Shown in pieces: positions 7,962-16,443 of a DNA stretch of 64,000 nucleotides. Within the stretch, counting starts at the first letter, position 1. Each line of letters opens with the position of its first letter. The DNA comes from Amycolatopsis echigonensis (GTDB lineage Bacteria > Actinomycetota > Actinomycetes > Mycobacteriales > Pseudonocardiaceae), in the NCBI RefSeq assembly GCF_014174495.1, contig NZ_JACJHR010000033.1:28692-92691 (forward strand). The letters are read 5' to 3'. The notes under the pieces are model-generated. The model ran no database searches and was not told where the DNA came from. It worked only from the letters and a program-made list of their open reading frames with translations. Made by a program: the position numbers and the translations under genes.

Positions 7962-9326
7962 TCAAGCGGTGACGGTGCGCTCGTCATTGGCGGGGCGGGA
8001 GACCGGGCGGCCCAGGTCGGCCAGCGGTGTGCGGTAGGTCTCGCGCATGGTCAGCACGGCGAGCGCGGAGACCACGCAGGCGGCGGTGGTCAGCGCGGCG
8101 ACGGGCATCCAGTTCGCCAGCTTGGGCCCGGCCAGCGCGGCGGCGACCGACGGCGCGAACCCGCCGAGCGCGAAGCCGAACTGCGTGCCGACCGCGACGC
8201 CGGACATCCGGACCCGGGTGCCGAACTGCTCGGTCCACAGTGCGTAGCCGACGCCGCCGTAGGCGCTGTACACGATGCCGGACAACAGGATTCCGACGAC
8301 GAAGACGAGGGCCAGGTTGTTCTGGCTGACCGCCCAGATGAACGGCCAGATCAGCACGGCCACGCCGAGGGAGCCGAAGAGGAACACGGGTTTGCGGCCG
8401 AACCGGTCGCCTGCCTTGCCGAACAGCGGGATGGCCACGAGCGCGACGATGTTCCCGGTCATGATCATCCACAGCAGCGCGGTGCGGGACATGCCGATGG
8501 TGGAGGCCCCGTAGGTCAGCGAGTAGATGGTGACGATGGTGCTGGACACCGACACCAGTGCGCTGAACACGATCTTGAGCACGTCCGGCGTGTGGTGGCG
8601 CAGCAGCACGGCGAGCGGAGCCCGGGGCGTGGCGCGTTCGTGCTTCGCGGTCTCGAACTCCGGGCTTTCGTGCAGGGACCGCCGGATCCACCAGCCGGCC
8701 ACCGTCACCGCGGCGCTGAGCAGGAACGGGATCCGCCAGCCCCAGGACAGCAGTTCCTCGCTCGGCATCGCCGAGATCGGCAGGAACACCGCGGTGGCCA
8801 GGATCAGCCCGAACTGCGTGCCGGCGAGGGTGAAGCTGGTGAAGTACGCGCGTTTGCCCGGCGGGGCGTGTTCGAGGGTCGTCGAACCGGCGCTCGACTG
8901 TTCTCCGGCGACGACGAGACCCTGCACCAGCCGCAGCACCAGCAGCAGAATCGGTGCGGCGAATCCGATCGTGCTGTATCCGGGCAGGACGCCGATGAGG
9001 AAGGTCGCGAGGCCCATCCCGGACAGGGTCAGCAGCAGCACTCGTTTCCGGCCGATCGTGTCGCCGAGGTGCCCGAAGAGGAACGAGCCGACCGGGCGCG
9101 CCACGTAGGCGACGCCGAAGGTGGCGAGCGAGGCGACGGTCGCGGCGGCCGCGTTGCCGTGCGGGAAGAACACTTTCGGGAAGATCAGCGCCGCGGCCGT
9201 CCCGTAGATGAAGAAGTCGTAGTACTCGAGAGCGCTGCCGATCCACGAGGACACGGCGGCTTTGCGCGGGGTGCGGCGAGGGGAGTCCGGCGTGGCCGGA
9301 TCCGGGCGCAGGACGGCGTCGTCCAC
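7962..9326 (-). CDS. Shikimate/quinate-type MFS symporter (MHS family)
   Basis: A 454-residue, 12-segment member of the metabolite:H+ symporter family. It has the typical start SWIGSALEYYDFFIYGTAAAL, the loop GHLGDTIGRKRVL between segments 2 and 3, and the second copy KAGDRFGRKPVF in the C-terminal half. Shikimate permease ShiA and the quinate/shikimate importers of corynebacteria belong here. The neighbours are quinate/shikimate degradation enzymes, so it probably imports quinate or shikimate. GTG 9326 was chosen because AAGGAGG lies five bases upstream; an upstream in-frame ATG at 9371 has no site. A candidate TetR operator lies about 50 bases before the start. Confidence 0.88.
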   Translation of the reverse strand: MDDAVLRPDPATPDSPRRTPRKAAVSSWIGSALEYYDFFIYGTAAALIFPKVFFPHGNAAAATVASLATFGVAYVARPVGSFLFGHLGDTIGRKRVLLLTLSGMGLATFLIGVLPGYSTIGFAAPILLLVLRLVQGLVVAGEQSSAGSTTLEHAPPGKRAYFTSFTLAGTQFGLILATAVFLPISAMPSEELLSWGWRIPFLLSAAVTVAGWWIRRSLHESPEFETAKHERATPRAPLAVLLRHHTPDVLKIVFSALVSVSSTIVTIYSLTYGASTIGMSRTALLWMIMTGNIVALVAIPLFGKAGDRFGRKPVFLFGSLGVAVLIWPFIWAVSQNNLALVFVVGILLSGIVYSAYGGVGYALWTEQFGTRVRMSGVAVGTQFGFALGGFAPSVAAALAGPKLANWMPVAALTTAACVVSALAVLTMRETYRTPLADLGRPVSRPANDERTVTA

Positions 9327-9378
9327 GTCTGCCTCCTTGGCGGCCGCGCGCGGCGGCCGGGGTTCGTCCACTCGGAAT

Positions 9379-9398
9379 GTACCGACTGGTTATGTACC
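9379..9398. promoter_or_regulatory. Candidate operator of the TetR regulator, site 1 (symporter promoter)
   Basis: The sequence GTACCGACTGGTTATGTACC lies upstream of the symporter gene. It shares GTACC, an inner T.GTTA and a closing TGTACC with the reverse complement of site 2 at 10199-10220. Two matching sites at the two promoters of one regulon are what a local TetR repressor would need. Confidence 0.5.
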
Positions 9399-9455
9399 GG
9401 ATGGTGAGTTAGCGAACCCCGTGGTGTCAAGACCCGGCGAGGGATCCGGTGGGTC

Positions 9456-10151
9456 TCAGGCCCGGCCGACGTGCGCGGTGAGGTACTCCAGGACCAGGTC
9501 GCCGAGCATCCGGCGGTAGTGCGCGCGCCGCGCGGGATCCAGCAGGTCGCGGTCGAAGATGGCCTGGAAGGTGTGCTGGTTGGCGGTCCGGAACACGCAG
9601 AACGCGCTGATCACCATGTGCACGTCGAGCGCGTCGACGTCCTCGCGGAACAGTCCCGCCGCGCGGCCGCGGTCGAGGATGCCGCCGAGCACGTCGACGG
9701 CGGGCGCGGCGAGCCCGGGCAGGATCGGCGAGGTGCGCAGGTGCTCGGCGTGGTGGATGTTCTCGATGCCGACGAGCCGGATGAACGCGGGATGCGATTC
9801 GTGGTGGTCGAAGGTCAGTTCGGCGAGCGCGCGCATGGCGCGGGCCGGGTCGAGGTGGTCGACGTCCAGCTGCTGCTCCAGGGCGCGGATCCCCTGGTAG
9901 GCGTGCTCGAGGACGGCTACGTAGAGGCGTTCCTTGCTCCCGAAGTAGTAGTAGATCATCCGCTTGGTGGTGCGGGTGCGGGCGGCGATCTCGTCGACGC
10001 GCGCGCCGTCGTACCCGCGGTCGGCGAACTCCTCGGTGGCGATGTCGAGGATCTCCGCCCGGGTGCGTTCGGCGTCGCGCTGCCTTTCCGCGGGCTCGGC
10101 GGACCCGTTCGCCTCGGCGCGGACCGGGCCGTCCTGCGCTGCTGTGCTCAC
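9456..10151 (-). CDS. TetR-family transcriptional regulator of the quinate/shikimate genes
   Basis: A 231-residue protein. After a 25-residue variable N terminus comes the TetR helix-turn-helix: RTRAEILDIATEEFADRGYD, then RVDEIAARTRTTKRMIYYYFGSKERLY. The C-terminal ligand-binding part resembles the TetR_C_33-like type and is unspecific in sequence. It is divergent from the dehydrogenase/dehydratase pair and upstream of the importer, the normal position for a local repressor that responds to a pathway intermediate. The GTG at 10151 is the likely start; the much longer open frame upstream is an antisense shadow of the dehydrogenase gene. Confidence 0.9.
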   Translation of the reverse strand: MSTAAQDGPVRAEANGSAEPAERQRDAERTRAEILDIATEEFADRGYDGARVDEIAARTRTTKRMIYYYFGSKERLYVAVLEHAYQGIRALEQQLDVDHLDPARAMRALAELTFDHHESHPAFIRLVGIENIHHAEHLRTSPILPGLAAPAVDVLGGILDRGRAAGLFREDVDALDVHMVISAFCVFRTANQHTFQAIFDRDLLDPARRAHYRRMLGDLVLEYLTAHVGRA

Positions 10152-10198
10152 GCCGCCGAGGATATCCGCCCGCCGGCTTCCCTTCCGCGCTCCGACAC

Positions 10199-10220
10199 GG
10201 TACAAGTAACTAACTGGTAC
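10199..10220. promoter_or_regulatory. Candidate operator of the TetR regulator, site 2 (divergent promoter)
   Basis: In the 93-base gap between the regulator and the dehydrogenase gene lies GGTACAAGTAACTAACTGGTAC. Its reverse complement (GTACCAGTTAGTTACTTGTACC) aligns with site 1 at the symporter promoter, with both GTACC boxes and GTTA conserved. It could control both divergent transcripts. Confidence 0.5.
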
Positions 10221-10244
10221 ATACATCGGAGGCGAGGGAGTTCC

Positions 10245-11159
10245 ATGCCGCAGGACCGCACCACCCGGCCGGCTTCCGGCCCCGGCCGGCTGCTGACCGG
10301 CCTCATCGGGGCGGGGATCGGGCCCTCCCTTTCGCCCGCGCTGCACGAGCGCGAGGCCCGCGAACTCGGGCTCGACTGCGCCTACGCCCGGTTCGACCTC
10401 GACGAACTCGGCGTGGCGCCGGAGGCCGTCGGCGACCTGCTCGCCCGCGTCGCGGCGGAAGGCCTGGCCGGGGTCAACGTCACCCATCCCGCCAAGCAGG
10501 CCGTCCTGCGGCATCTCGACGAGCTTTCCCCGGACGCCGCCGCGATCGGCGCGGTGAACACCGTGGTCTTCTCCGGCGGCCGGGCGATCGGGCACAACAC
10601 CGACTGGTCCGGCTTCCGGGACGGTTTCGTCGCCGGGCTGCCCGGCGCGCCGCTGGACCGGGTCGTGCTGCTCGGCGCGGGCGGTGCCGGGGCGGCCGCG
10701 GCGCACGCGCTGCTGAGCCTCGGCGCCGGTTCGCTCACGGTGCTCGACGTCGACGCCGGCCGGGCGGCGCGCCTCGCGGACGACCTCGCGGCGCGATTCG
10801 GCTCGGGCCGGGCGATCGGCTCGCCGGCCAGCGCGCTGGAGCGAACGCTGGCCGCCGCCGACGGGCTCGTGCACGCGACCCCGGTCGGCATGGCCGAGCA
10901 CCCGGGCCTGCCGCTGCCGGTCTCGGTGCTTCGCCCGGAGCTGTGGGTGGCCGAGATCGTTTACCGGCCACTGGAAACGGCGTTGCTGCGGGCGGCACGC
11001 GCGCGCGGCTGCCGGACGCTCGACGGCGGGCGGATGGCGGTGCACCAGGCGGCGGAGGCGCTGCGGTTGTTCAGCGGACGGGAACCCGATCCGGCCAGGA
11101 TGCTGCGGCATCTCGCCGAGCTGGTCGGCGGCGAAGGAGGTGCCGGCCGTGTCGCGTGA
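10245..11159 (+). CDS. Shikimate/quinate dehydrogenase (AroE/QsuD family)
   Basis: A 304-residue protein of the shikimate dehydrogenase family. Substrate-binding features: GIGPSLSPALHEREA, GVNVTHPAKQAVLRHLD (the catalytic lysine is the K of HPAK) and NTDWSGFRDGF. Cofactor domain: LLGAGGAGAAAAHALL with the GxGGxxxA dinucleotide loop, followed by VLDVDAGRA, where an acidic residue after beta-2 favours NAD over NADP. That is typical of catabolic quinate/shikimate dehydrogenases. It would oxidise quinate to 3-dehydroquinate and/or shikimate to 3-dehydroshikimate. It shares its transcript with the overlapping next gene. Confidence 0.88.
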   Translation: MPQDRTTRPASGPGRLLTGLIGAGIGPSLSPALHEREARELGLDCAYARFDLDELGVAPEAVGDLLARVAAEGLAGVNVTHPAKQAVLRHLDELSPDAAAIGAVNTVVFSGGRAIGHNTDWSGFRDGFVAGLPGAPLDRVVLLGAGGAGAAAAHALLSLGAGSLTVLDVDAGRAARLADDLAARFGSGRAIGSPASALERTLAAADGLVHATPVGMAEHPGLPLPVSVLRPELWVAEIVYRPLETALLRAARARGCRTLDGGRMAVHQAAEALRLFSGREPDPARMLRHLAELVGGEGGAGRVA

Positions 11160-12960
11160 TTTCCGGACCGCCATCGCCACCGTGTGCCTTTCCGGTGCGC
11201 TGGAGGACAAACTCGCCGCCGCGGCGTCCGCCGGGTTCGACGGGGTCGAGATTTTCGAACCCGACCTCGTGGCGTCTCCGCTGCCGCCGGGCGAAGTGCG
11301 GCTGCGCTGCGCCGATCTTGGCCTGTCGGTCGACCTGTACCAGCCGTTCCGCGACTTGGATTCGACCGTGCCGGACCGGTTCGCGGCGAACCTGCGGCGG
11401 GCGGAGCGCAAGTTCGACGTGATGGAGGAGCTCGGCGCGGACACCGTGCTGGTGTGCTCGTCGGTCGCCGACGACGCGGTCGAGGACCTCGATGTGCTGG
11501 CCGAGCAGCTGCGCGAGCTGGCCGAACGCGCCGGCGCGCGCGGGCTGCGGATCGCGTACGAGGCGCTGGCCTGGGGCAGGCACGTGAACACCTACGACCG
11601 CTCGTGGGAGGCCGTCCGCCGGGCGGACCACCCCGCCCTGGGACTGTGCCTGGACAGTTTCCACATCCTCTCGCGCGGTTCGGATCCCGCGGGCATCGCC
11701 GGAATTCCCGGCGAGAAACTGTTCTTCCTCCAGCTCGCCGACGCGCCGCACCTGTCGATGGACGTGCTGCAATGGAGCCGCCATCACCGGTTGTTCCCGG
11801 GACAGGGCGCGTTCGACCTGCCTGGTTTCCTAGCCCCGGTTCTGGCTGCCGGGTACTCCGGCCCGCTGTCGCTGGAGGTCTTCAACGATGTGTTCCGGCA
11901 GGCAGACCCGGCGCGGGCAGCCGTGGACGCGCACCGTTCGCTGCTCGCACTGGCCGAGGCGACCCTGCCGGCGGCCGCGGGCCCGCCGGCGCCCGCGGTG
12001 CGCGGGCACGCGTTCGTCGAGCTGTCCGCGGACGACAGTCTGAGCCCTGTCCTGGCCGCGCTCGGCTTCGCGCGCACCGGACAGCATCGGACGAAGCCGG
12101 TCGAGCGGTGGGAACAGGGCAGCGCCCGGATTCTCGTGAACCGGTCCGGCTCCCCGGCCGCGGTCGGCGCATTGGCCGTCGAATCCGCCGATCCGTCCGG
12201 AGCCGCGCACCGTGCGACCTGGCTCGACGCCACACGGCTGCCGCGGGAACGGGGTCCGGCGGAGGCGGACCTGGCCGCGGTGACCGCGCCCGACGGGACC
12301 GCGTTGTTCTTCTGCCGCACCGGGTCCGAAGAGGACTGGACCGGCGACTTCGTCCCGACCGGCGAGACAGCCCCGGGCATCGGCGTGACCGCGATCGACC
12401 ACGTAGGACTGGCGCAGCCGTTCGACCACTTCGACGAGGCGGTGTTGTTCTACCGCAGCGTGCTCGGACTGGAACCGGCCGCCGACGGCGAATTCGCCGC
12501 GCCGTTCGGCCTCGTGCGCAGCCGGGCCGTCGCGGACGCCGACCGTCGCGTCCGGCTCGCGCTGACCGTGTCGCTGCTGCGGCGCGGCGAGTGGGCGCCC
12601 GGGGTGTCCGAACCGCAGTACGTGGCCTTGGCGGTGGACGATGTCGTCGCCGCCGCCCGCGCCGCCCGTGCTGCCGGCGCACCCTTGCTGGCGATCCCGG
12701 ACAACTACTACGCCGATCTGGCCGCTCGGCTGGACCTGCCCGCCGAGCGGATCGCCGAGTACCGCGAACTCGGAGTGCTGCACGAGGAAAACCCGGACGG
12801 CGCGTACTTGCAGGTGTGCACGGAGGTACTCGGCGGCCGGGTATTCCTCGCGCTGGTCCAGCGGCTGGGGGAGTACGACGGGTACGGCTGGACGGACGCC
12901 CCGGTCCGGATGGCCGCCCATCGGCGCCGGCGGCTGGCGCGGGAGCATGCGCACGCTTGA
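11149..12960 (+). CDS. qsuB: 3-Dehydroshikimate dehydratase fused to an HPPD-like domain (QsuB type)
   Basis: A 603-residue two-domain protein. The first 270 residues are a sugar-phosphate-isomerase-like TIM barrel (FDGVEIFEPDL, AYEALAWGRHVNTYD, LCLDSFHILSRG, QLADAPH, PGQGAFD) that dehydrates 3-dehydroshikimate to protocatechuate. The rest is a tandem VOC region like 4-hydroxyphenylpyruvate dioxygenase (IDHVGLAQP, LFYRSVLGLEP, PQYVALAVDD, FLALVQR). Corynebacterial QsuB and pseudomonad QuiC1 have the same fusion. Two of the three HPPD iron ligands are replaced (His to Tyr in QYVAL, Glu to Ala in FLALVQR), so the second domain should not be a dioxygenase. GTG 11149 lies eight bases after AAGGAGG and overlaps the dehydrogenase gene by 11 bases. 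Confidence 0.93.
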   Translation: MSRDFRTAIATVCLSGALEDKLAAAASAGFDGVEIFEPDLVASPLPPGEVRLRCADLGLSVDLYQPFRDLDSTVPDRFAANLRRAERKFDVMEELGADTVLVCSSVADDAVEDLDVLAEQLRELAERAGARGLRIAYEALAWGRHVNTYDRSWEAVRRADHPALGLCLDSFHILSRGSDPAGIAGIPGEKLFFLQLADAPHLSMDVLQWSRHHRLFPGQGAFDLPGFLAPVLAAGYSGPLSLEVFNDVFRQADPARAAVDAHRSLLALAEATLPAAAGPPAPAVRGHAFVELSADDSLSPVLAALGFARTGQHRTKPVERWEQGSARILVNRSGSPAAVGALAVESADPSGAAHRATWLDATRLPRERGPAEADLAAVTAPDGTALFFCRTGSEEDWTGDFVPTGETAPGIGVTAIDHVGLAQPFDHFDEAVLFYRSVLGLEPAADGEFAAPFGLVRSRAVADADRRVRLALTVSLLRRGEWAPGVSEPQYVALAVDDVVAAARAARAAGAPLLAIPDNYYADLAARLDLPAERIAEYRELGVLHEENPDGAYLQVCTEVLGGRVFLALVQRLGEYDGYGWTDAPVRMAAHRRRRLAREHAHA

Positions 12961-13037
12961 TGATCGCCGCTGTCTCATCGCGCAATGGTGCAGAGGGATG
13001 ACCTAGGCGCCATCCGGACCGATGCCTGCGCTCGCCG

Positions 13038-13706
13038 TCAGTGCGGGCCTTCGTGGCTCCCGTGCCGGGCGGGCAGATCCACGCCGTCCACGAGGCCGTG
13101 GCGGACCGCCAGCGAAGCCGCTTGCAGGCGCGAGTGGACGCCCAGTTTCGTCAGCACCGCTTGGACATGCGTCCGCACCGTCGTCGCCGACACGCCCAGC
13201 CGCCAGGACATCGCGGTGGTGTCCAGGCCCTCTGCCAGCAATGCCAAGCACTGCCGCTCCCGGGTCGTCAGGAACGACGCCAGCCGCACGGCGTCCATGT
13301 CTCCTCGGGATCTCGGGCTCGCGGCAGGCAATTCCACGACGATGTCGCCCGCGTAAGCGCGGCGGATGGCGGTGACCAAGGCGGGCAGGCCCAGTGTCTT
13401 GTGGACGAATCCGGCTGCCCCGGCGGCCATCGCCAGGACCATTCCGGTCGGATCTCGGTCCGCGGTCAGGATGATGACCTTCGTGTTCCGGTCGGCGCTG
13501 CGGACGTCGGCGACCGCGCGGGTTCCTTCGCCGTCGGAGAAGTGGCGGTCCAGCAGGCAAAGATCCGGGTTCAGGTCCGCCACCGCGTCGATCGTGGCGG
13601 AGAGGGTGAGCTTGATGGCGAGCACGGTGAAGCCCTGCTGGCCGAGCGCGGTGCCGAGGGCGTCCGCGAACAGCTGGTGGTCGTCGCCGATGACCAGGCT
13701 CGCCAT
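13038..13706 (-). CDS. NarL/LuxR-family response regulator
   Basis: A 222-residue regulator. The receiver has IGDDHQLFADAL, the phospho-acceptor aspartate in LCLLDRHFSDGEG and the lysine in FVHKTLG. The DNA-binding domain reads LTTRERQCLALLAEGLDT, then TVRTHVQAVLTKLGVHS. It follows a small histidine kinase four bases downstream and is its likely partner. The pair points away from the exopolysaccharide genes that begin about 200 bases beyond the kinase, so it is a candidate regulator of them. That link rests on position only. Confidence 0.9.
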   Translation of the reverse strand: MASLVIGDDHQLFADALGTALGQQGFTVLAIKLTLSATIDAVADLNPDLCLLDRHFSDGEGTRAVADVRSADRNTKVIILTADRDPTGMVLAMAAGAAGFVHKTLGLPALVTAIRRAYAGDIVVELPAASPRSRGDMDAVRLASFLTTRERQCLALLAEGLDTTAMSWRLGVSATTVRTHVQAVLTKLGVHSRLQAASLAVRHGLVDGVDLPARHGSHEGPH

Positions 13707-13710
13707 CGGG

Positions 13711-14337
13711 TCAGTCCGCCGGCGTCGCGAACACGAGCCGGACGCAAGTGCCGTGCGGCGTGCGGTCTTCGAACCGCACCTGAGCGCCTCCGGCACCGGC
13801 TTGTTCGGACACGATCCGCAGCCCCCGCGCAGCCCAGCCCTGTGGTCCGCGGCCGAACCCGGGGCCGTTGTCGGCGATCGCGACGGTCACCGGCGGACCC
13901 GGTTCGGCGGACAGTTCGACCTCTCCGCCCGGGCCCGCCGCTCGCGCCGCGTTGCCGACCAGGTTCGTGATCACACGCCACAGCGACAGTTCGTCGGTCA
14001 CGAGCAGCACCGGTTCGTCGGCACGCACTTTCACCGCCGCGCCGCCGGTTTGCGTCGCGATCTGCGCCGCGCACTCGAGCAAGGCGACCACGTCCACCGG
14101 CTTCGGTGCGCACTCCGCTGCCGACGCCTGCCGGACCAAGGCCAGCAAGCGGGCGGTCTCGTCCGAAATCACCGCGATCCGGCGGTGCGCCCCGGCGGAC
14201 AGGCGCTCGGAATTCAGCACCGATTCGGTCAAACAGGACAAAGCGAACAAGCCGTGTCCTAAATCGTGCAGCACATCACCGGAGAAGAGTCCCGGGGCAG
14301 GCCCGGTATCGGTGTGCCGCAAAAGTTCCGATGACAT
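13711..14337 (-). CDS. Compact histidine kinase without a sensor domain
   Basis: A 208-residue cytoplasmic protein. Near the N terminus is a histidine box (DVLHDLGHGLFALSCL), then a dimerisation helix and an HATPase_c domain with NLVGNAARAAG, DNGPGFGRG and GLRIVSEQAGAGG. No transmembrane segment or sensory domain is present, so it must receive its signal from another protein or from the cytoplasm. The ATG at 14337 follows GAGG; the upstream in-frame ATG at 14361 has no ribosome site. It is co-transcribed with the response regulator downstream. Confidence 0.85.
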   Translation of the reverse strand: MSSELLRHTDTGPAPGLFSGDVLHDLGHGLFALSCLTESVLNSERLSAGAHRRIAVISDETARLLALVRQASAAECAPKPVDVVALLECAAQIATQTGGAAVKVRADEPVLLVTDELSLWRVITNLVGNAARAAGPGGEVELSAEPGPPVTVAIADNGPGFGRGPQGWAARGLRIVSEQAGAGGAQVRFEDRTPHGTCVRLVFATPAD

Positions 14338-14545
14338 TGTGCACCTCGCCCCGACGGCCATTCGTAACGCCCTTTAATCGTGCGCCGCGCGAGGAAGGTT
14401 ACGGCCCTCCTCGACGTGATCTCCGGAAACGGGGCGAGCCGCAATCGTCCTCGTTGCCGATCCGCCGGGATTTCCGGCCGCGTTACCGTCCGATGGTTCT
14501 CCGGCTGCGCGGCGTCGCCGGGCCGGATCCGAACCGGGAGGGCCG

Positions 14546-15286
14546 ATGGGCGATCCGCCGGACGAAATGCCGCTCGTGTTCATGTATCACTCGATCGCGA
14601 GCTACACCGAAGATCCTTACCTCATCACGGTTCGTCCCGAACGTTTCGAAGCGCAGATGCATTGGCTGTGGCGCCATGGCCGGCGCGGCGTCTCGATGCG
14701 GACGCTGCTGGACCGCCGTCGCCGGGGCGAGGGCGGCGACCTCGTCGGCCTGACCTTCGACGACGGGTACCTCGATTTCTTCGACCACGTTCCGCGGGTG
14801 CTCGCGCGGTACGGCTTCACCGCGACGGTATTCGCGATCGCCGGCCGCCTCGGCGGCACCAACGAATGGGACGGCGACGGTCCGCGCAAGCGCCTGATGG
14901 ACGCGAGAAATCTTCGGGAATTGGTCGCCATGGGGATCGAGATCGGTTCGCACGGGATGCGGCATGTCCACGTTCCCGCGCTCCCGCCGGACGGAGTCGA
15001 AGACGAACTGCTGCACAGCCGGGAGCTGCTCGAATCCGTGATCGACACGCCGGTGACGGGTTTTTGCTATCCCTATGGCGACGTCGACGGAAAAACGATC
15101 ACGTCCGTTCGGGAAGCCCGATACGATTATGCCTGCGCGGTTTCGCACAGCGCGTGGGATTCGCGGTTCGCAATTCCGCGAGTCTATGTCGGCGACCGCG
15201 ACACCGGCCTCCGGCTGCGCGCGAAGCGGCTGCGCCACCGCATCCGGACCGGGGACAGCCGGCTCGAACCCGCGGTCAGGGACTGA
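14546..15286 (+). CDS. Polysaccharide deacetylase (NodB/CE4 fold)
   Basis: A 246-residue protein with the CE4 motifs: YHSIA near the start, TFDDGYLDFFDHV (motif 1, metal-binding DD), IGSHGMRHVHV (motif 2, H-x3-H type) and FCYPYGDVD (motif 3). It would remove N-acetyl groups from a polysaccharide or a lipid-linked sugar. No signal peptide is visible, so it probably acts on a cytoplasmic intermediate, unlike the secreted deacetylase at 22335. It opens the exopolysaccharide locus and is four bases from the first glycosyltransferase. GGGAGG precedes the start. Confidence 0.9.
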   Translation: MGDPPDEMPLVFMYHSIASYTEDPYLITVRPERFEAQMHWLWRHGRRGVSMRTLLDRRRRGEGGDLVGLTFDDGYLDFFDHVPRVLARYGFTATVFAIAGRLGGTNEWDGDGPRKRLMDARNLRELVAMGIEIGSHGMRHVHVPALPPDGVEDELLHSRELLESVIDTPVTGFCYPYGDVDGKTITSVREARYDYACAVSHSAWDSRFAIPRVYVGDRDTGLRLRAKRLRHRIRTGDSRLEPAVRD

Positions 15287-15290
15287 CCCG

Positions 15291-16412
15291 GTGCTCTCGG
15301 TTCTGCACGTCGTCCAGCCCGCGGACGGCGGCGCGGCGGCTTACGTGGCGGCAGCTGCCGCGGACCAGCGGGCGCGCGGCTGGCGGGTCGCCGTCGCCGG
15401 CCCCTCTGCGCTGCGGGAAACGCTTGCGCGCCAAGACATCCTGCTGCTTCCTTGGCAAGCCGGCCGGACCCCGGGAGCCGCCACCGCGGCCGAGGTGCGG
15501 CGGGTGCGCCACCTGGTTCGGGCGTTCCGACCCGATCTGCTGCACCTCCACTCGGCGAAGGCCGGTCTGGCCGGGCGGCTGGCGGTGCGGGGTGCCGTGC
15601 CGACTTTGTTCCAGCCGCACGGCTGGTCCTGGTTGGCCGCCGCCGGCGGATCTGCCCGCGCGGCACGGGTTTGGGAGCGCTACGGGGTTCGGTGGACGGC
15701 GGCGACCGTCTGCGTCGGAACCGGCGAGGCGCGAGCCGGTCGGCGGGAGGGCGTCGGAGGGACGTTCACCGTCATTCGCAACGGAGTGGACCTCGCCCGG
15801 TTCCGCCCCGGCGCGATGACGAGAACGGCCGCGCGGCACGCGGTGGGGATCGCCCCGGACGTGCCCGTCGCGGTATGCGTCGGGCGACTGACCCGGCAAA
15901 AGGGCCAGGACCGTCTCGTCGCGAGCTGGCCGCGGATCCGGGCCGCATTCCCCGCGGCGCACCTGGTCCTGGTCGGCCCCGGCGAAGCGCCGTCGGCCGC
16001 CGGCGTCCGTTCCGTCGGCCGCGTCGACGACCCTCGGCCCTGGTACCGCGCGGCCGACGTCGTCGTTCAGCCCTCTCGCTGGGAAGGTCTCCCGCTGACG
16101 GTCCTGGAAGCCATGGCGTGCGGGAGATCTGTGGTCGCCACCGACGTCGAAGGACTGGCCGAGGCGATCGGCCCGGACACCGGGGCCGCGGTTCCGATGG
16201 CCGCACTCGCAGGCGAAATCCTCCGGCGGTTCGCGGACCCGGCGCGAGCGGAGCGGGAAGGACAGGCCGGCGCCCGCCGCGCGGGGCGGCTCTTCGATCT
16301 GCGGGAGACGCTGGCGCGGTTGGCCGAGGCGAGTGTCCAGTACGCGAAACCGTCCCCTGTGCGTAGGGAACCTCGTCCGGTTGCGCGAGGTTCGATCGAT
16401 CCCGGCATGTGA
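15291..16412 (+). CDS. GT4-family glycosyltransferase
   Basis: A 373-residue GT-B enzyme. The N-terminal half has LHVVQPADGGAAAYV and LLHLHSAKAGLAGR. The C-terminal donor-binding half has VGRLTRQKGQDRLV and the retaining GT4 signature QPSRWEGLPLTVLEAMACG with the E-x7-E pair. It transfers a sugar from a nucleotide donor to a growing saccharide; donor and acceptor cannot be read from sequence. The GTG at 15291, four bases after the deacetylase stop, fits the family N terminus. Confidence 0.88.
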   Translation: MLSVLHVVQPADGGAAAYVAAAAADQRARGWRVAVAGPSALRETLARQDILLLPWQAGRTPGAATAAEVRRVRHLVRAFRPDLLHLHSAKAGLAGRLAVRGAVPTLFQPHGWSWLAAAGGSARAARVWERYGVRWTAATVCVGTGEARAGRREGVGGTFTVIRNGVDLARFRPGAMTRTAARHAVGIAPDVPVAVCVGRLTRQKGQDRLVASWPRIRAAFPAAHLVLVGPGEAPSAAGVRSVGRVDDPRPWYRAADVVVQPSRWEGLPLTVLEAMACGRSVVATDVEGLAEAIGPDTGAAVPMAALAGEILRRFADPARAEREGQAGARRAGRLFDLRETLARLAEASVQYAKPSPVRREPRPVARGSIDPGM

Positions 16413-16443
16413 CCGTCTTCCGAGTCTGCCCCAGGAGTAGCCG

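Noticed and set aside
10152..11591. Minus-strand extension that would make the TetR regulator 711 residues long
   Set aside because: The extension is antisense to the dehydrogenase and dehydratase genes and shows no domain. The TetR protein begins naturally at the GTG at 10151.
11950..12960. A functional 4-hydroxyphenylpyruvate dioxygenase
   Set aside because: Two of three iron ligands are missing and the domain is fused to a dehydroshikimate dehydratase as in QsuB.
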